Below, one piece after another: positions 34,717-44,578 of a stretch of DNA of 64,000 bases. Where the stretch lies: NCBI GenBank assembly GCA_029777095.1, contig JAKOTS010000047.1:1-64000 (forward strand). Direction: 5' to 3'. How positions within the stretch are numbered: position 1 is the first letter of the stretch; each line of letters opens with the position of its first letter. Both the position numbers and the translations under genes were made by a program. The notes under the pieces are model-generated. The model was given only the letters and a program-made list of their open reading frames with translations. It had not been told where the DNA came from and ran no database searches. The DNA comes from Actinomycetes bacterium. GTDB lineage: Bacteria; Actinomycetota; Actinomycetes; Actinomycetales; Microbacteriaceae.

Positions 34717-35700
34717 TCAGCGGTTGCGGTGGTCTTCGGGGTGGAGCCTCGGCCCGCGGCGAGGCTCGTGCACGCCGCTCAATCCGATCAGGCGAATCGC
34801 CCGCTGGCGCTGCCCTGCCCACGGCTCAAGGAGCTCGCGCATGCCGGCGTCGTCGACACGGGTGCCCGAGAGCGCGTACCCCACCTGGTTCGCGAGATGA
34901 AAATCGGCGAAGCTCACGGCATCCGAATCGCCAAGGGCGCGGATGCGGGTCTCGGCGGCCGTCCACACGCCCACGCCACGCATGCTCATCAGCACGCGGT
35001 CGCGCGCCGGCCCGTCGGCCGCGGCGAGCGTCGCGTCGGCAACTCGTTGCCCGACGCGCGCACAGGCCACGATGGTGCGTGACTGCGGGGGTTCGAGGCC
35101 GGCGCGGTGCCATGCCCACGAGGGAATGCCTCGCCAGCCCTCGACGGTCGGTGGCGCGAACATCGGCCGTGGGGTTGGCCCGGGGGCGGCGGTGCCGAAC
35201 TGCCGCACGAGCGTGCGCCAGGCGCCGAAGGCCTGAAGCCCGGTCACCTTCTGTTCGATGATCGACGAGACCAAGGCGTCGAACACGAGGTCGGTGCGGG
35301 CGAGCCGCAGGCCGGGATTGCGGTGGTGCGCGTCGGCGACGAGGGGGTGGTGGTGTGCTTCGAATTGTTCTGGGTCGTCATGCGCCCCGAGCAGTGCCGG
35401 GACCTGCGAGATCGCCCATTCGGCGCCGGGCCCCCAAGCTGATGCATTGACCGAACCGTCGCCGCGTGCGCCGAGCGCGAGGGTTGCCACGCCGTGTGGC
35501 GTGCGGCTCGCGCGCCAGAAGTTGCGGCCGTCGTGCACGTGGCACGGATCATTTCTCCCGCGCCGAATACCGCCGACGGTGAGCCAGAAATCAAGCGGAT
35601 GCCTCGGTCGATATGTCGCGTCGACACGTGCGGCGCCAACCGGCCCGGCGTCAGTGGGCGCGGCTTCGCGGCCCCCGGAAGACGACGCGCACATGCTCAT
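34717..35700 (-). CDS. AlkA-like DNA-3-methyladenine glycosylase
   Basis: The 327-residue protein contains the helix DLVFDALVSSIIEQKVTGLQA, the helix-hairpin-helix RGVGVWTAAETRIRALG, and then VSFADFHL, where the Asp aligns with the catalytic position of HhH-GPD glycosylases. The role is base excision repair of alkylated purines. No iron-sulfur Cys cluster is present, as expected for the AlkA branch. The start ATG 35700 follows TACGGT (35707-35712) by six bases. An N-terminal ~25-residue Gly/Ala stretch precedes the domain. Confidence 0.88.
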   Translation of the reverse strand: MSMCASSSGGREAAPTDAGPVGAARVDATYRPRHPLDFWLTVGGIRRGRNDPCHVHDGRNFWRASRTPHGVATLALGARGDGSVNASAWGPGAEWAISQVPALLGAHDDPEQFEAHHHPLVADAHHRNPGLRLARTDLVFDALVSSIIEQKVTGLQAFGAWRTLVRQFGTAAPGPTPRPMFAPPTVEGWRGIPSWAWHRAGLEPPQSRTIVACARVGQRVADATLAAADGPARDRVLMSMRGVGVWTAAETRIRALGDSDAVSFADFHLANQVGYALSGTRVDDAGMRELLEPWAGQRQRAIRLIGLSGVHEPRRGPRLHPEDHRNR

Positions 35701-35706
35701 GCGACA

Positions 35707-35712
35707 ACCGTA
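35707..35712 (-). promoter_or_regulatory. -10 TACGGT, leaderless start of glycosylase
   Basis: TACGGT is followed by TGTCGC and the ATG at 35700. Confidence 0.5.
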
Positions 35713-35769
35713 ACCGCAACGTCTGACAACCCTCCCGGCAGCGCAGCCTGGGCGGCGCCGGGACGGTGC

Positions 35770-36585
35770 CTAGAAGCGGTCGGGTGAAGGCGTGCCGTGG
35801 CCGAAGCGGATCGAGACGTCGGCGTGACGGTCGAACCGGTAGCCGACACCGCGCACGGTGCGGACGATGTCTTCGTAGTTGCCGAGCTTGGCACGCAGGC
35901 GACGCACGTGCACGTCGATGGTGCGCTCGTTCGGTACGTCATCCTCGGTCGCGCCGTTCCACAGTGAGGCGACGAGCTCGGCGCGGTCGATCGTGCGGCC
36001 CTCGCGGAGCACGAGGTACTGCAGCAGCTCGAACTCTTTGAAGGTCAGCGATGCGGAGTCTCCGTCGAGCAGCAGACGCTTGCGCGAGATGTCGACGACA
36101 ACGCCCTCGGGGGCGCGGTCTTCGGGCTCGGGCGCGGCCTTGGTGCGCGCGATGGCGCTCGGCTCGTGCAGGGCCAGGCGAACGACGTCAACGTTGCGAC
36201 CGCCTGCACCGATCGGCGCGAGCGCGACGGTTGCGTAGGTCTCTGCTTGCGGTGCGAGGTCGGCCAGCGTGCGGCGCAGGGCGTCAACGAGCAACCCAAG
36301 GTTGACGCCGTCTGCCTGTGCGCGCTGCTCGTCGAGACCGACGTAGAGTGCGAAGCCGCGCGGCGCGGTGCCGGCGGGAAGTGCACGAGCGGGGGCGCCC
36401 TGTGCGGGGGCCGCGGGCGCGGCCGCCGCAAGCTGCTCGGCGGGTGTGATCGGTGCCGCTGTCACGCGCGCCGGCGCTGGCGCTGCGGGTGAACCCTGTA
36501 CCGAACGAATCGGAGTAACGGGTGCGACGCGGCGCTGCGTCGTAGTCGTGGTGCGGGGGGATTCTACAAAAAGAGTGTTCGACAT
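35770..36585 (-). CDS. receiver-less OmpR/PhoB-type winged-helix regulator
   Basis: The 271-residue protein ends in a PhoB-type winged helix (ISRKRLLLDGDSASLTFKEFELLQYLVLREGRTIDRAELV... RTIDVHVRRLRAKL... IVRTVRGVGYRFD). There is no receiver domain: the first ~75 residues are Ala/Pro/Thr-rich, and residues ~76-150 (FALYVGLDEQ... RNVDVVRLALHEP) form an unrecognised small domain in its place. Activation by phosphorylation is therefore unlikely. ATG 36585 has AAGGA seven to eight bases upstream. A promoter and a short leader ORF lie about 300 bases upstream, suggesting control through the leader. Confidence 0.82.
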   Translation of the reverse strand: MSNTLFVESPRTTTTTQRRVAPVTPIRSVQGSPAAPAPARVTAAPITPAEQLAAAAPAAPAQGAPARALPAGTAPRGFALYVGLDEQRAQADGVNLGLLVDALRRTLADLAPQAETYATVALAPIGAGGRNVDVVRLALHEPSAIARTKAAPEPEDRAPEGVVVDISRKRLLLDGDSASLTFKEFELLQYLVLREGRTIDRAELVASLWNGATEDDVPNERTIDVHVRRLRAKLGNYEDIVRTVRGVGYRFDRHADVSIRFGHGTPSPDRF

Positions 36586-36797
36586 GAGAGAGGTCCTTGA
36601 AGGATGATGACGAACCCGGGGTGCGATGCGACCCAAAATTACGGGCTCTGCGTGTGTTGCGGATGTCCGCGAGGTGAATCTCGAAAGGTGATCGAGCGGA
36701 CGTGGGATGTCACACGAGGTAGCGGTGACGTAGATGCTCGGTGAGTCGCTCGACGGACGCAAGGTTGGGCGTTCCGGAGGACTCGAAGGTCACTGGA
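36586..36797 (-). other. leader region between leader ORF and winged-helix gene
   Basis: This transcribed stretch (inferred from the promoter at 36906-36935) separates the leader ORF from the regulator start. It stays open in the regulator frame but shows no ribosome site other than the one at the regulator ATG. It could form alternative structures; none was clear enough to call. Confidence 0.4.
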
Positions 36798-36899
36798 TTA
36801 GCGACACATTCGGCAACGCATGACAACGCGGCTGGCCATCATCAAGCCAGCAGTCCCGTTCGCCTCCCAGGCGGACAAGGGGTGCATGTTGTCAGTCAT
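36798..36899 (-). CDS. leaderless 33-residue leader peptide rich in Met with Cys end
   Basis: The ORF runs from ATG 36899 to TAA 36798 on the minus strand. Six of 33 residues are Met and the peptide ends MRCRMCR. The -10 CATAAT lies exactly six bases before the ATG, so the transcript should begin at the start codon. Leader peptides with Cys near the stop are known to control sulfur genes by attenuation in mycobacteria; here the controlled gene would be the winged-helix regulator. Function is inferred only from position and composition. Confidence 0.45.
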   Translation of the reverse strand: MTDNMHPLSAWEANGTAGLMMASRVVMRCRMCR

Positions 36900-36905
36900 G
36901 GGCCG

Positions 36906-36935
36906 ATTATGTCTCATTACGACACTGGGTGTCAA
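36906..36935 (-). promoter_or_regulatory. sigma70-type promoter with internal palindrome
   Basis: On the minus strand a consensus -35 TTGACA (36930-36935) and -10 CATAAT (36906-36911) are separated by 18 bp. The inverted repeat GACAC-CCA-GTGTC (36921-36933) covers the -35 end and spacer, a good place for a repressor site. It drives the leader ORF and winged-helix gene. Confidence 0.7.
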
Positions 36936-37206
36936 TTCGTGTGGATGCCGCCAAACGGCGCCGCGCCAACCCCCGACCGATTCTGCGCCGGGCCAAAAAG
37001 CGAGCGCAAAAGCCTGAGGTTTGCGCGCCCAGCGAGTGCGCGCGGGCGGCATTTTTGTCGCGAGCAAAAAGGCAGGAAATGGCTGACCCGGGGTGATTTG
37101 TGGGTGATGTTCTGGGGTTGTGGAGCGCGAACATTCCCGCCGTGCGAGGGCCGCTGTTAGATCTATCGCTATGTCGACAACGGCGCCTGGGGGCGGGGGC
37201 AAAACT
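36936..37206. other. upstream region of surface-protein gene
   Basis: No gene is supported. A GCGCGC-CCAGCGAGT-GCGCGC hairpin with a following T-run lies near 37022-37055, and the heptamer GGGTGAT occurs twice near 37090-37110. TTAGAT at about 37157-37162 could be a -10 for the surface protein. Confidence 0.4.
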
Positions 37207-39825
37207 ATGTTGCAAAGCGATATGAAACACGGCAATTTCTGGTCGAAACGCATGCATTTGCCGCGGGCGGTGGAAAAGTTTCGGCAATATCGGGTATGTG
37301 CCGGCGCCGCGCTCGCGACGCTTGTGCTCATGACGGGGTTCCTCACCGCCGCACAACCGGCGATGGCCGCCGCAGCGACGGGGCCAGGGTACGGGGCCGG
37401 GACCGCGGCATCCCCGCATCTCGGAAGCTTTCGCCTCGAAAGTGGCGCGCTGGTCTGGTGTGCCCGCGCGGGAGATCCCTCACCCATCGGCATGCTCACC
37501 GGCGCCGGTGTCGAGCGCACGAACTCGACCGGCTCCGCCCCTCCCGGGGTGAGCGTGGCCGACGCGACCGCCCGGGCAAATTACGTGCTCAACACGTGGG
37601 GCACCCCCGCGGTGAGCAACGTCGACGCGGCGGCGATCAACCTCGTCGTCTGGCACTTCCTCGACTATTCGAACGCGACCGCCCTCACCGGCGGCATCGG
37701 TATCAGGAACTATTACAGCACCCGGGCCGGCGGCGACACGGCGGCCGTGCGGGGTGCGTTCGATGCGATGGTGGCAGCGGCGGGAGGTGTCAGCGCGGCA
37801 ACGCCGGGCACCGTCGCGGCGCCGGCCGGGGCATCCATGCGGCTCACCACCGATCCCGCGAACGACTATCTCGGCACACTGGTCGTGAGCGGGGTCGAAT
37901 CCGCGGGCTCGGTAACGCTGACGAACGGGGCGTTCTCGGGCGGGCCTGGGGGCCCGGCGCTTGCCGGCGTCGGCGACGGCACGTATCCGCTGCGGGCGGT
38001 GCCACCGAACGACACGGGTGCGCCCTACGCGATCACGGCGAGCGGCTCGTTCAGCCTGCTCGGCGGGTGGCGCGACACCGTCACCTGGTACGACACACCG
38101 GGGCGACAGGTCACCGTGAGCGGCGGTTCGCGGGCGGTGCAAAATTACACGCTCACCGCCGCCGACGCCCTCCCACGGCGACACAGCTTCGCGCCCGAAC
38201 TCGGCACCCGGGTGGTCTCGGCATATGTCCCCGCGGGTGGCATCTTCAGCGACCTCGTTACGTTTTCGACTGCTCGCAACGAATGGCCGCGAATGGCTGG
38301 CGGGGAATATGCGGTCGTGATGGCGCGCGGCGTGCTCTATGGGCCGTTGGATGCCGCACCCACCGAATCTGCGTCGGCACCGGTGGGCGCACCCATCGCC
38401 GGCACCGCTGTGATCAGCACGAGCGCGGCTTCTGGTCCCGATGTGGAATACACCGGCACGGCCGCCACGACGGCGGGCGCGACCTCGGCGTTTTACACCT
38501 GGGTCTGGTCGATTGACTTCGCCGATCAGTCACCTGCGACCCAGAACTTCTTGGACGGCGGCTACGTATTCCAAGATCGGTATGGACGCCTGGCCGAGAC
38601 TCACCTTGTTCCGAGCGTGTCGAGCGCGGCGCAGGAGATTGGCTCACCGGAAGGCACGATGATTGACACCGCGATCGTTGACGGGCTGGTGCCGGCCGCG
38701 GGGGCCGACCTCTCATTCGCCGTTTACCGGGCCGAGCCGTTCGGGCAGTGCACCGAGGAGTCGCTGATCTGGACCAACGCCGATACGCCCCAGCGCATCA
38801 TGGGCCCCGGGCGCTACGAGTCGCCGGCCGTGGTGGTGCCCTGGTTCGGCACGTTTTCGTGGATCGAAACGCTCCGCGACACGGGCGGCGTACTGATTCA
38901 TGAAGGCTCGTGCATGCAACCCGGGGAGCTGACTCGCGCGGATCCGCCCGTCATTCAGTCCGAAGCGCTGCCGCAGGTAGAGTTCGGCGGGCTGGCAACC
39001 GACACCGCGATTGTCAACGGACCGCTGCCCGCCGACGGTGAGACCTTCGTGACGTTCTCGCTCTACAAGGCAACCGCCGGCGTCGCGCCTGCGCAGACAT
39101 GCACCCCCGACACACTCGTCGCATCGACGCTCGCCGACCCCGTCGCCGTGCGCGAGCTGCGCCGGTACACCTCGCCCGGCGTGCGCGTCGAAGCGGTGGG
39201 CACCTACTACTGGATCGAGACGCTGTGGTGGACTCCGCAGGGGTGGACGGATGATCCGATCGAGCTGGCGAGTGGCAGGTGTGGGCAAAAGAGCGAGATC
39301 ACCACGGTTGTCGCGCCGGCGCTCGCGTCGCACTCACAGCCCGTTGCGGTCGCCGGCGCGGCGTTCCACGACACGGTGACGGTCACGGGCCTCGCCGAGG
39401 GAGTGCCGGCGCGGCTGCACTGGGATCTCTACCGGCAGAGCGCTGGAAGCCCGGCCGGAAGTGCTCCGACCTGTGATGATTCGACGCGGGTGTTTACCTC
39501 CGCACCCGTCGCGATCACGGGCTCGGGTAGCTTCCCATCGCCGACCACCTCGCAGACGGTCGCTGCCCGCTATTTTTGGGTGGCAACGCTCGAATACACG
39601 CCTCACGATGGCGACTCTGTCGTACTTGCGCGCGGCGCGTGCGGGCAAGAGATCGAGAGCACGCTCGTGACGGCGCTCGCATCGACCGGCGGCGGGATCC
39701 CGGGGCTCCGCCTCCTCCTCATCGGCGCCGCCACGCTGTTCGGCGGCGCGGCACTTGGGTTCTTCGCGCAGGGCAGGCGCCGGCTCCAGGTCGCGGCTGC
39801 ACGCCCCACACCCGCGGCACAATAG
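37207..39825 (+). CDS. sortase-anchored surface protein with thioester-like N-terminal domain
   Basis: The product (about 872 residues from ATG 37207; ATG 37171, 37222 and 37252 are alternatives) has a signal peptide with hydrophobic core GAALATLVLMTGFL and cleavage near AMA/AAA. A thioester-like domain follows (Cys85 in LVWCAR; AINLVVWHFLDY around residue 145), then Ala/Thr/Gly-rich domains with a threefold repeated pattern (DTAIVDGLVPA, DTAIVNGPLPA, DTVTVTGLAEG) each ending in a Cys-containing strand. It ends with the sorting signal LASTGGG, a membrane helix and RRR. Sortase should link it to the cell wall, where it probably acts in adhesion. GGGGGC lies seven bases before ATG 37207. Confidence 0.75.
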   Translation: MLQSDMKHGNFWSKRMHLPRAVEKFRQYRVCAGAALATLVLMTGFLTAAQPAMAAAATGPGYGAGTAASPHLGSFRLESGALVWCARAGDPSPIGMLTGAGVERTNSTGSAPPGVSVADATARANYVLNTWGTPAVSNVDAAAINLVVWHFLDYSNATALTGGIGIRNYYSTRAGGDTAAVRGAFDAMVAAAGGVSAATPGTVAAPAGASMRLTTDPANDYLGTLVVSGVESAGSVTLTNGAFSGGPGGPALAGVGDGTYPLRAVPPNDTGAPYAITASGSFSLLGGWRDTVTWYDTPGRQVTVSGGSRAVQNYTLTAADALPRRHSFAPELGTRVVSAYVPAGGIFSDLVTFSTARNEWPRMAGGEYAVVMARGVLYGPLDAAPTESASAPVGAPIAGTAVISTSAASGPDVEYTGTAATTAGATSAFYTWVWSIDFADQSPATQNFLDGGYVFQDRYGRLAETHLVPSVSSAAQEIGSPEGTMIDTAIVDGLVPAAGADLSFAVYRAEPFGQCTEESLIWTNADTPQRIMGPGRYESPAVVVPWFGTFSWIETLRDTGGVLIHEGSCMQPGELTRADPPVIQSEALPQVEFGGLATDTAIVNGPLPADGETFVTFSLYKATAGVAPAQTCTPDTLVASTLADPVAVRELRRYTSPGVRVEAVGTYYWIETLWWTPQGWTDDPIELASGRCGQKSEITTVVAPALASHSQPVAVAGAAFHDTVTVTGLAEGVPARLHWDLYRQSAGSPAGSAPTCDDSTRVFTSAPVAITGSGSFPSPTTSQTVAARYFWVATLEYTPHDGDSVVLARGACGQEIESTLVTALASTGGGIPGLRLLLIGAATLFGGAALGFFAQGRRRLQVAAARPTPAAQ

Positions 39826-39829
39826 GAGG

Positions 39830-40369
39830 ATGACACCCAGTGACGACGCGCACGTGAAGCCTGGTGGGGCGGATGCCTCGGCCCGGGGCATCCACCCCAC
39901 CATCGCCGATGCGGTCAAGCGTCTGACCGAGGCCGGGGCGCGCGACGAGGGTCTTGGTCGTGAAACCGCCCCGCGGCGCGTGCTCGGACTTCCGCTTCGG
40001 GGTCGCATCGCACGCGAGGGGCGGGTCTGGCGGCTCGGCGTGGTGTTGCTCTCGCGCGAGGGCGAGCTCTTCGCGACCGGCGACACGCTGCGCGCGCACG
40101 CGGAGGTGCGCCGCGGCTACACCGCCGAGTCGGCGCGCGAGCGGGCGAGCCGCAGCGCGGCGGCACGGCGCGGGGGATTCGCCGAGGGCGAGACCGTGAA
40201 TGTTGGGTGGGAGCGGATCGACCTGGCGCGGCCCGAGGGCGGCCTCGTGCGCGTGCACGGCGGCGTGCCACAGGTGCGGTGGAACCCACGGGACGCGCAG
40301 GCCTGGGTTGGCCTCGCCCCGTACCTCAACGACCGCATCGAACTCCTCCTCGCGCCGCACGGGTCGTAG
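39830..40369 (+). CDS. hypothetical protein, 179 residues
   Basis: The product is basic and Arg/Gly-rich, with strands such as RVWRLGVVLLSREGELFATGD and a C-terminal APYLNDRIELLLAPHG; no family was recognised. ATG 39830 lies directly after AGGAGG, too close for normal pairing; CACAAT six bases before that sequence could instead be a -10 for a leaderless transcript. It starts four bases after the surface-protein stop. Confidence 0.55.
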   Translation: MTPSDDAHVKPGGADASARGIHPTIADAVKRLTEAGARDEGLGRETAPRRVLGLPLRGRIAREGRVWRLGVVLLSREGELFATGDTLRAHAEVRRGYTAESARERASRSAAARRGGFAEGETVNVGWERIDLARPEGGLVRVHGGVPQVRWNPRDAQAWVGLAPYLNDRIELLLAPHGS

Positions 40370-40405
40370 GTCGCGGCGCGCGGTCGCGGCAGCGCCCGGA
40401 GAAGG

Positions 40406-42761
<2,356 letters not shown>

Positions 42762-42827
42762 TGTGCGCCTCTTCCGAGCGCATCAAGAACCGCCCGTGAC
42801 ACAGAGCGACCCGGATGGAGCCGAAAA

Positions 42828-43874
42828 CTAGCGCGAGCTGGTGGCCTTTCGCCCGCGCACGACACCGACAAACGAGGTCAGGTCATCGCTTTCGCGCTCT
42901 GCCTTCCACGCGAGGGCGACGGCGGAGGTCGGCCCGCCGAGGAGGGGCATTGAGACGACGTCCTTGCGCCGGTGCAGCCGCGCGAGCGACTGAGGAACAA
43001 CGACGATGCCGACTCCGGCAGCGACCGTGGCGATGGCCTCTTCCGTCGTTGCGATCGGCTCGAACTCCGGGGGGACGAGGCCGGCGATCGACAGCTCGCC
43101 GAGCACGTCGTCGCCGGGCACGATGAGCACCTGCCCCGCGAGATCTTCGAAGCGTGCCTCCTCGAGCAGACTGAGTTCACTCTCAATCGAGACGACGACG
43201 AACGCGACCTCTTCGTAGAGCGGGATGACGTGGACGCCGGCGTCGGCACCAGTCACACCGGCGAGCGGCAGGCGCACGAGGGCGAGATCGACGTCGTCGT
43301 CGAGTGCGGGGCGCTGTTCGGCCGCGGTGAGCGGACGCAGGATCAGGCGTCGTTCCGGGTTGCGGGTCGACCAGGTGTCGGCCCAGCGGCCCGGCGTCGC
43401 GCCCGCGATGTAGCCGAGGGTGAGGGTCGAGAGTGGTTCACGCGGGGGCAATGTTTCGGGAGCGCGCTCCGCGCCAGCCAGTTCGTCTTCGATACCGGAT
43501 GCCGGTGCCTGCGCGTGCCCGCGTGGACGGTGTGCCACGGCCAGAGGTGCATCGGCGCTCGCCCGCGCGGCGTCTGCGGCGGCTGCGCGTTCTGCCTTGA
43601 GGGCGCGCGCCTTGACAGCGGCTGGCCGCGGAGCTCGCGGGGCCCGGCCGGCCGAGAAGGGTGCCTTTGCGGTACCGCCCGCGCGCACCTGCTCGTTCGT
43701 GGCGCCAGCGGTGGACGCGTCGGCGGGGGAGAGCGCGGTGGGTGCCGCGGGCGCAACTTTGGGTGCGACCTTTTTGGTGCCCTTGCCTGGGCGCTTTCCT
43801 GAGCTTGACGCTGGTCCCTTGCGGGGGTCGCGGCGCTTCGCCTTGCCTTTGCCCTTGCGTTTTTCCTGCGCCAT
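42828..43874 (-). CDS. LysR substrate-binding domain protein without HTH
   Basis: The 348-residue protein carries a C-terminal ~200-residue LysR effector-binding fold (LTLGYIAGATPGRWADTW... VDLALVRLPL... AIATVAAGVGIVVVPQSLARL). The usual N-terminal winged helix is missing. Instead the first ~150 residues are a Lys/Arg-rich then Ala/Pro-rich tail beginning AQEKRKGKGKAKRRD, which could bind nucleic acid non-specifically. I chose ATG 43874 (GAGG six bases upstream) over an open frame extending 27 codons further. It may be a ligand-binding protein that modulates another regulator. Confidence 0.75.
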   Translation of the reverse strand: MAQEKRKGKGKAKRRDPRKGPASSSGKRPGKGTKKVAPKVAPAAPTALSPADASTAGATNEQVRAGGTAKAPFSAGRAPRAPRPAAVKARALKAERAAAADAARASADAPLAVAHRPRGHAQAPASGIEDELAGAERAPETLPPREPLSTLTLGYIAGATPGRWADTWSTRNPERRLILRPLTAAEQRPALDDDVDLALVRLPLAGVTGADAGVHVIPLYEEVAFVVVSIESELSLLEEARFEDLAGQVLIVPGDDVLGELSIAGLVPPEFEPIATTEEAIATVAAGVGIVVVPQSLARLHRRKDVVSMPLLGGPTSAVALAWKAERESDDLTSFVGVVRGRKATSSR

Positions 43875-44006
43875 GCGTGCCTCGCTCTTGCTGTTGCGTG
43901 TGCGTAGGCCGGTCTGCCGGGCTACGTGCCGTGCATCAAGACTAGGGCGCGACAAGCCCCGGAACTGCTGTGTCGGTGTGCGCGAGCGGGCGAGCGTGTG
44001 TCGGAG

Positions 44007-44414
44007 TTAGGCAGCCAGGCGCAAACCTCTGCGGTCGGTTGCGACGCTTTCGCCATCGCCGATGGTCTCGTCGTCGCCGATCAATGCGCCGCTCGCGACC
44101 CGCGCGCCAGCCCCGATGCGTGCCCGCACGCCGATGTGGGCGCCCGGCCCGATTGCTGCGCCGTTTCCGATTTCGGCGAGCGCAGCGATGACGGCGTCTG
44201 GCCCGATGACCGCGTCGGCGTGCACCCATGCGCCCTTGGCCACGTGGGCTCCAGCGGCGACCTTCACACCGGGCTCGACGTATGCACCCGCCTCAATCAC
44301 CGCGTTCGCGTGCACCTTGGCACCATTCGCAATCAGTCCGCGTCCGTTCGCGTGTTTGCGATAGCGCAACGTCTCGCCTCGATCGTTCTCGATGTCGACG
44401 TAATTCTTGCCCAC
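44007..44414 (-). CDS. hexapeptide-repeat left-handed beta-helix protein
   Basis: The 135-residue protein consists of about twelve imperfect hexapeptides ([LIV]-G-x-x-A-x pattern, e.g. VIEAGAYVEPGVKVAAGAHV), which fold as a left-handed beta-helix as in acyl- and acetyltransferases and gamma carbonic anhydrases. GTG 44414 is set by AGGAGG five to six bases upstream; a longer frame to 44453 lacks a ribosome site. No His triad of carbonic anhydrases is evident (one His each in HANAV, HVAKG and HADAV), so a scaffold or CoA-transferase role is equally possible. Confidence 0.72.
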   Translation of the reverse strand: MGKNYVDIENDRGETLRYRKHANGRGLIANGAKVHANAVIEAGAYVEPGVKVAAGAHVAKGAWVHADAVIGPDAVIAALAEIGNGAAIGPGAHIGVRARIGAGARVASGALIGDDETIGDGESVATDRRGLRLAA

Positions 44415-44503
44415 GATCTCCTCCTGCGGGCACGAGATAGTCCGTGCCAACATTCAACAACGCCATGAAGCCGGGAATCATTCCCCGGCGCGGCGGTCGG
44501 GCA

Positions 44504-44541
44504 CTGTTGCGACGTGCGGGCCCTGTTGCGATGTGCGCGCC
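44504..44541. repeat. short tandem duplication
   Basis: The sequence CTGTTGCGAYGTGCGSGC occurs twice in tandem in the gap between the hexapeptide-repeat gene and the Lhr stop. No function is suggested. Confidence 0.4.
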
Positions 44542-44578
44542 CTCTGCCGCTCCCCGCCTGGACGGCGCGCGCCGCTTG

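Noticed and set aside
36741..37160. 139-residue plus-strand open frame upstream of the surface protein
   Set aside because: It has no ribosome site or recognised domain and crosses the strong minus-strand promoter and leader ORF.
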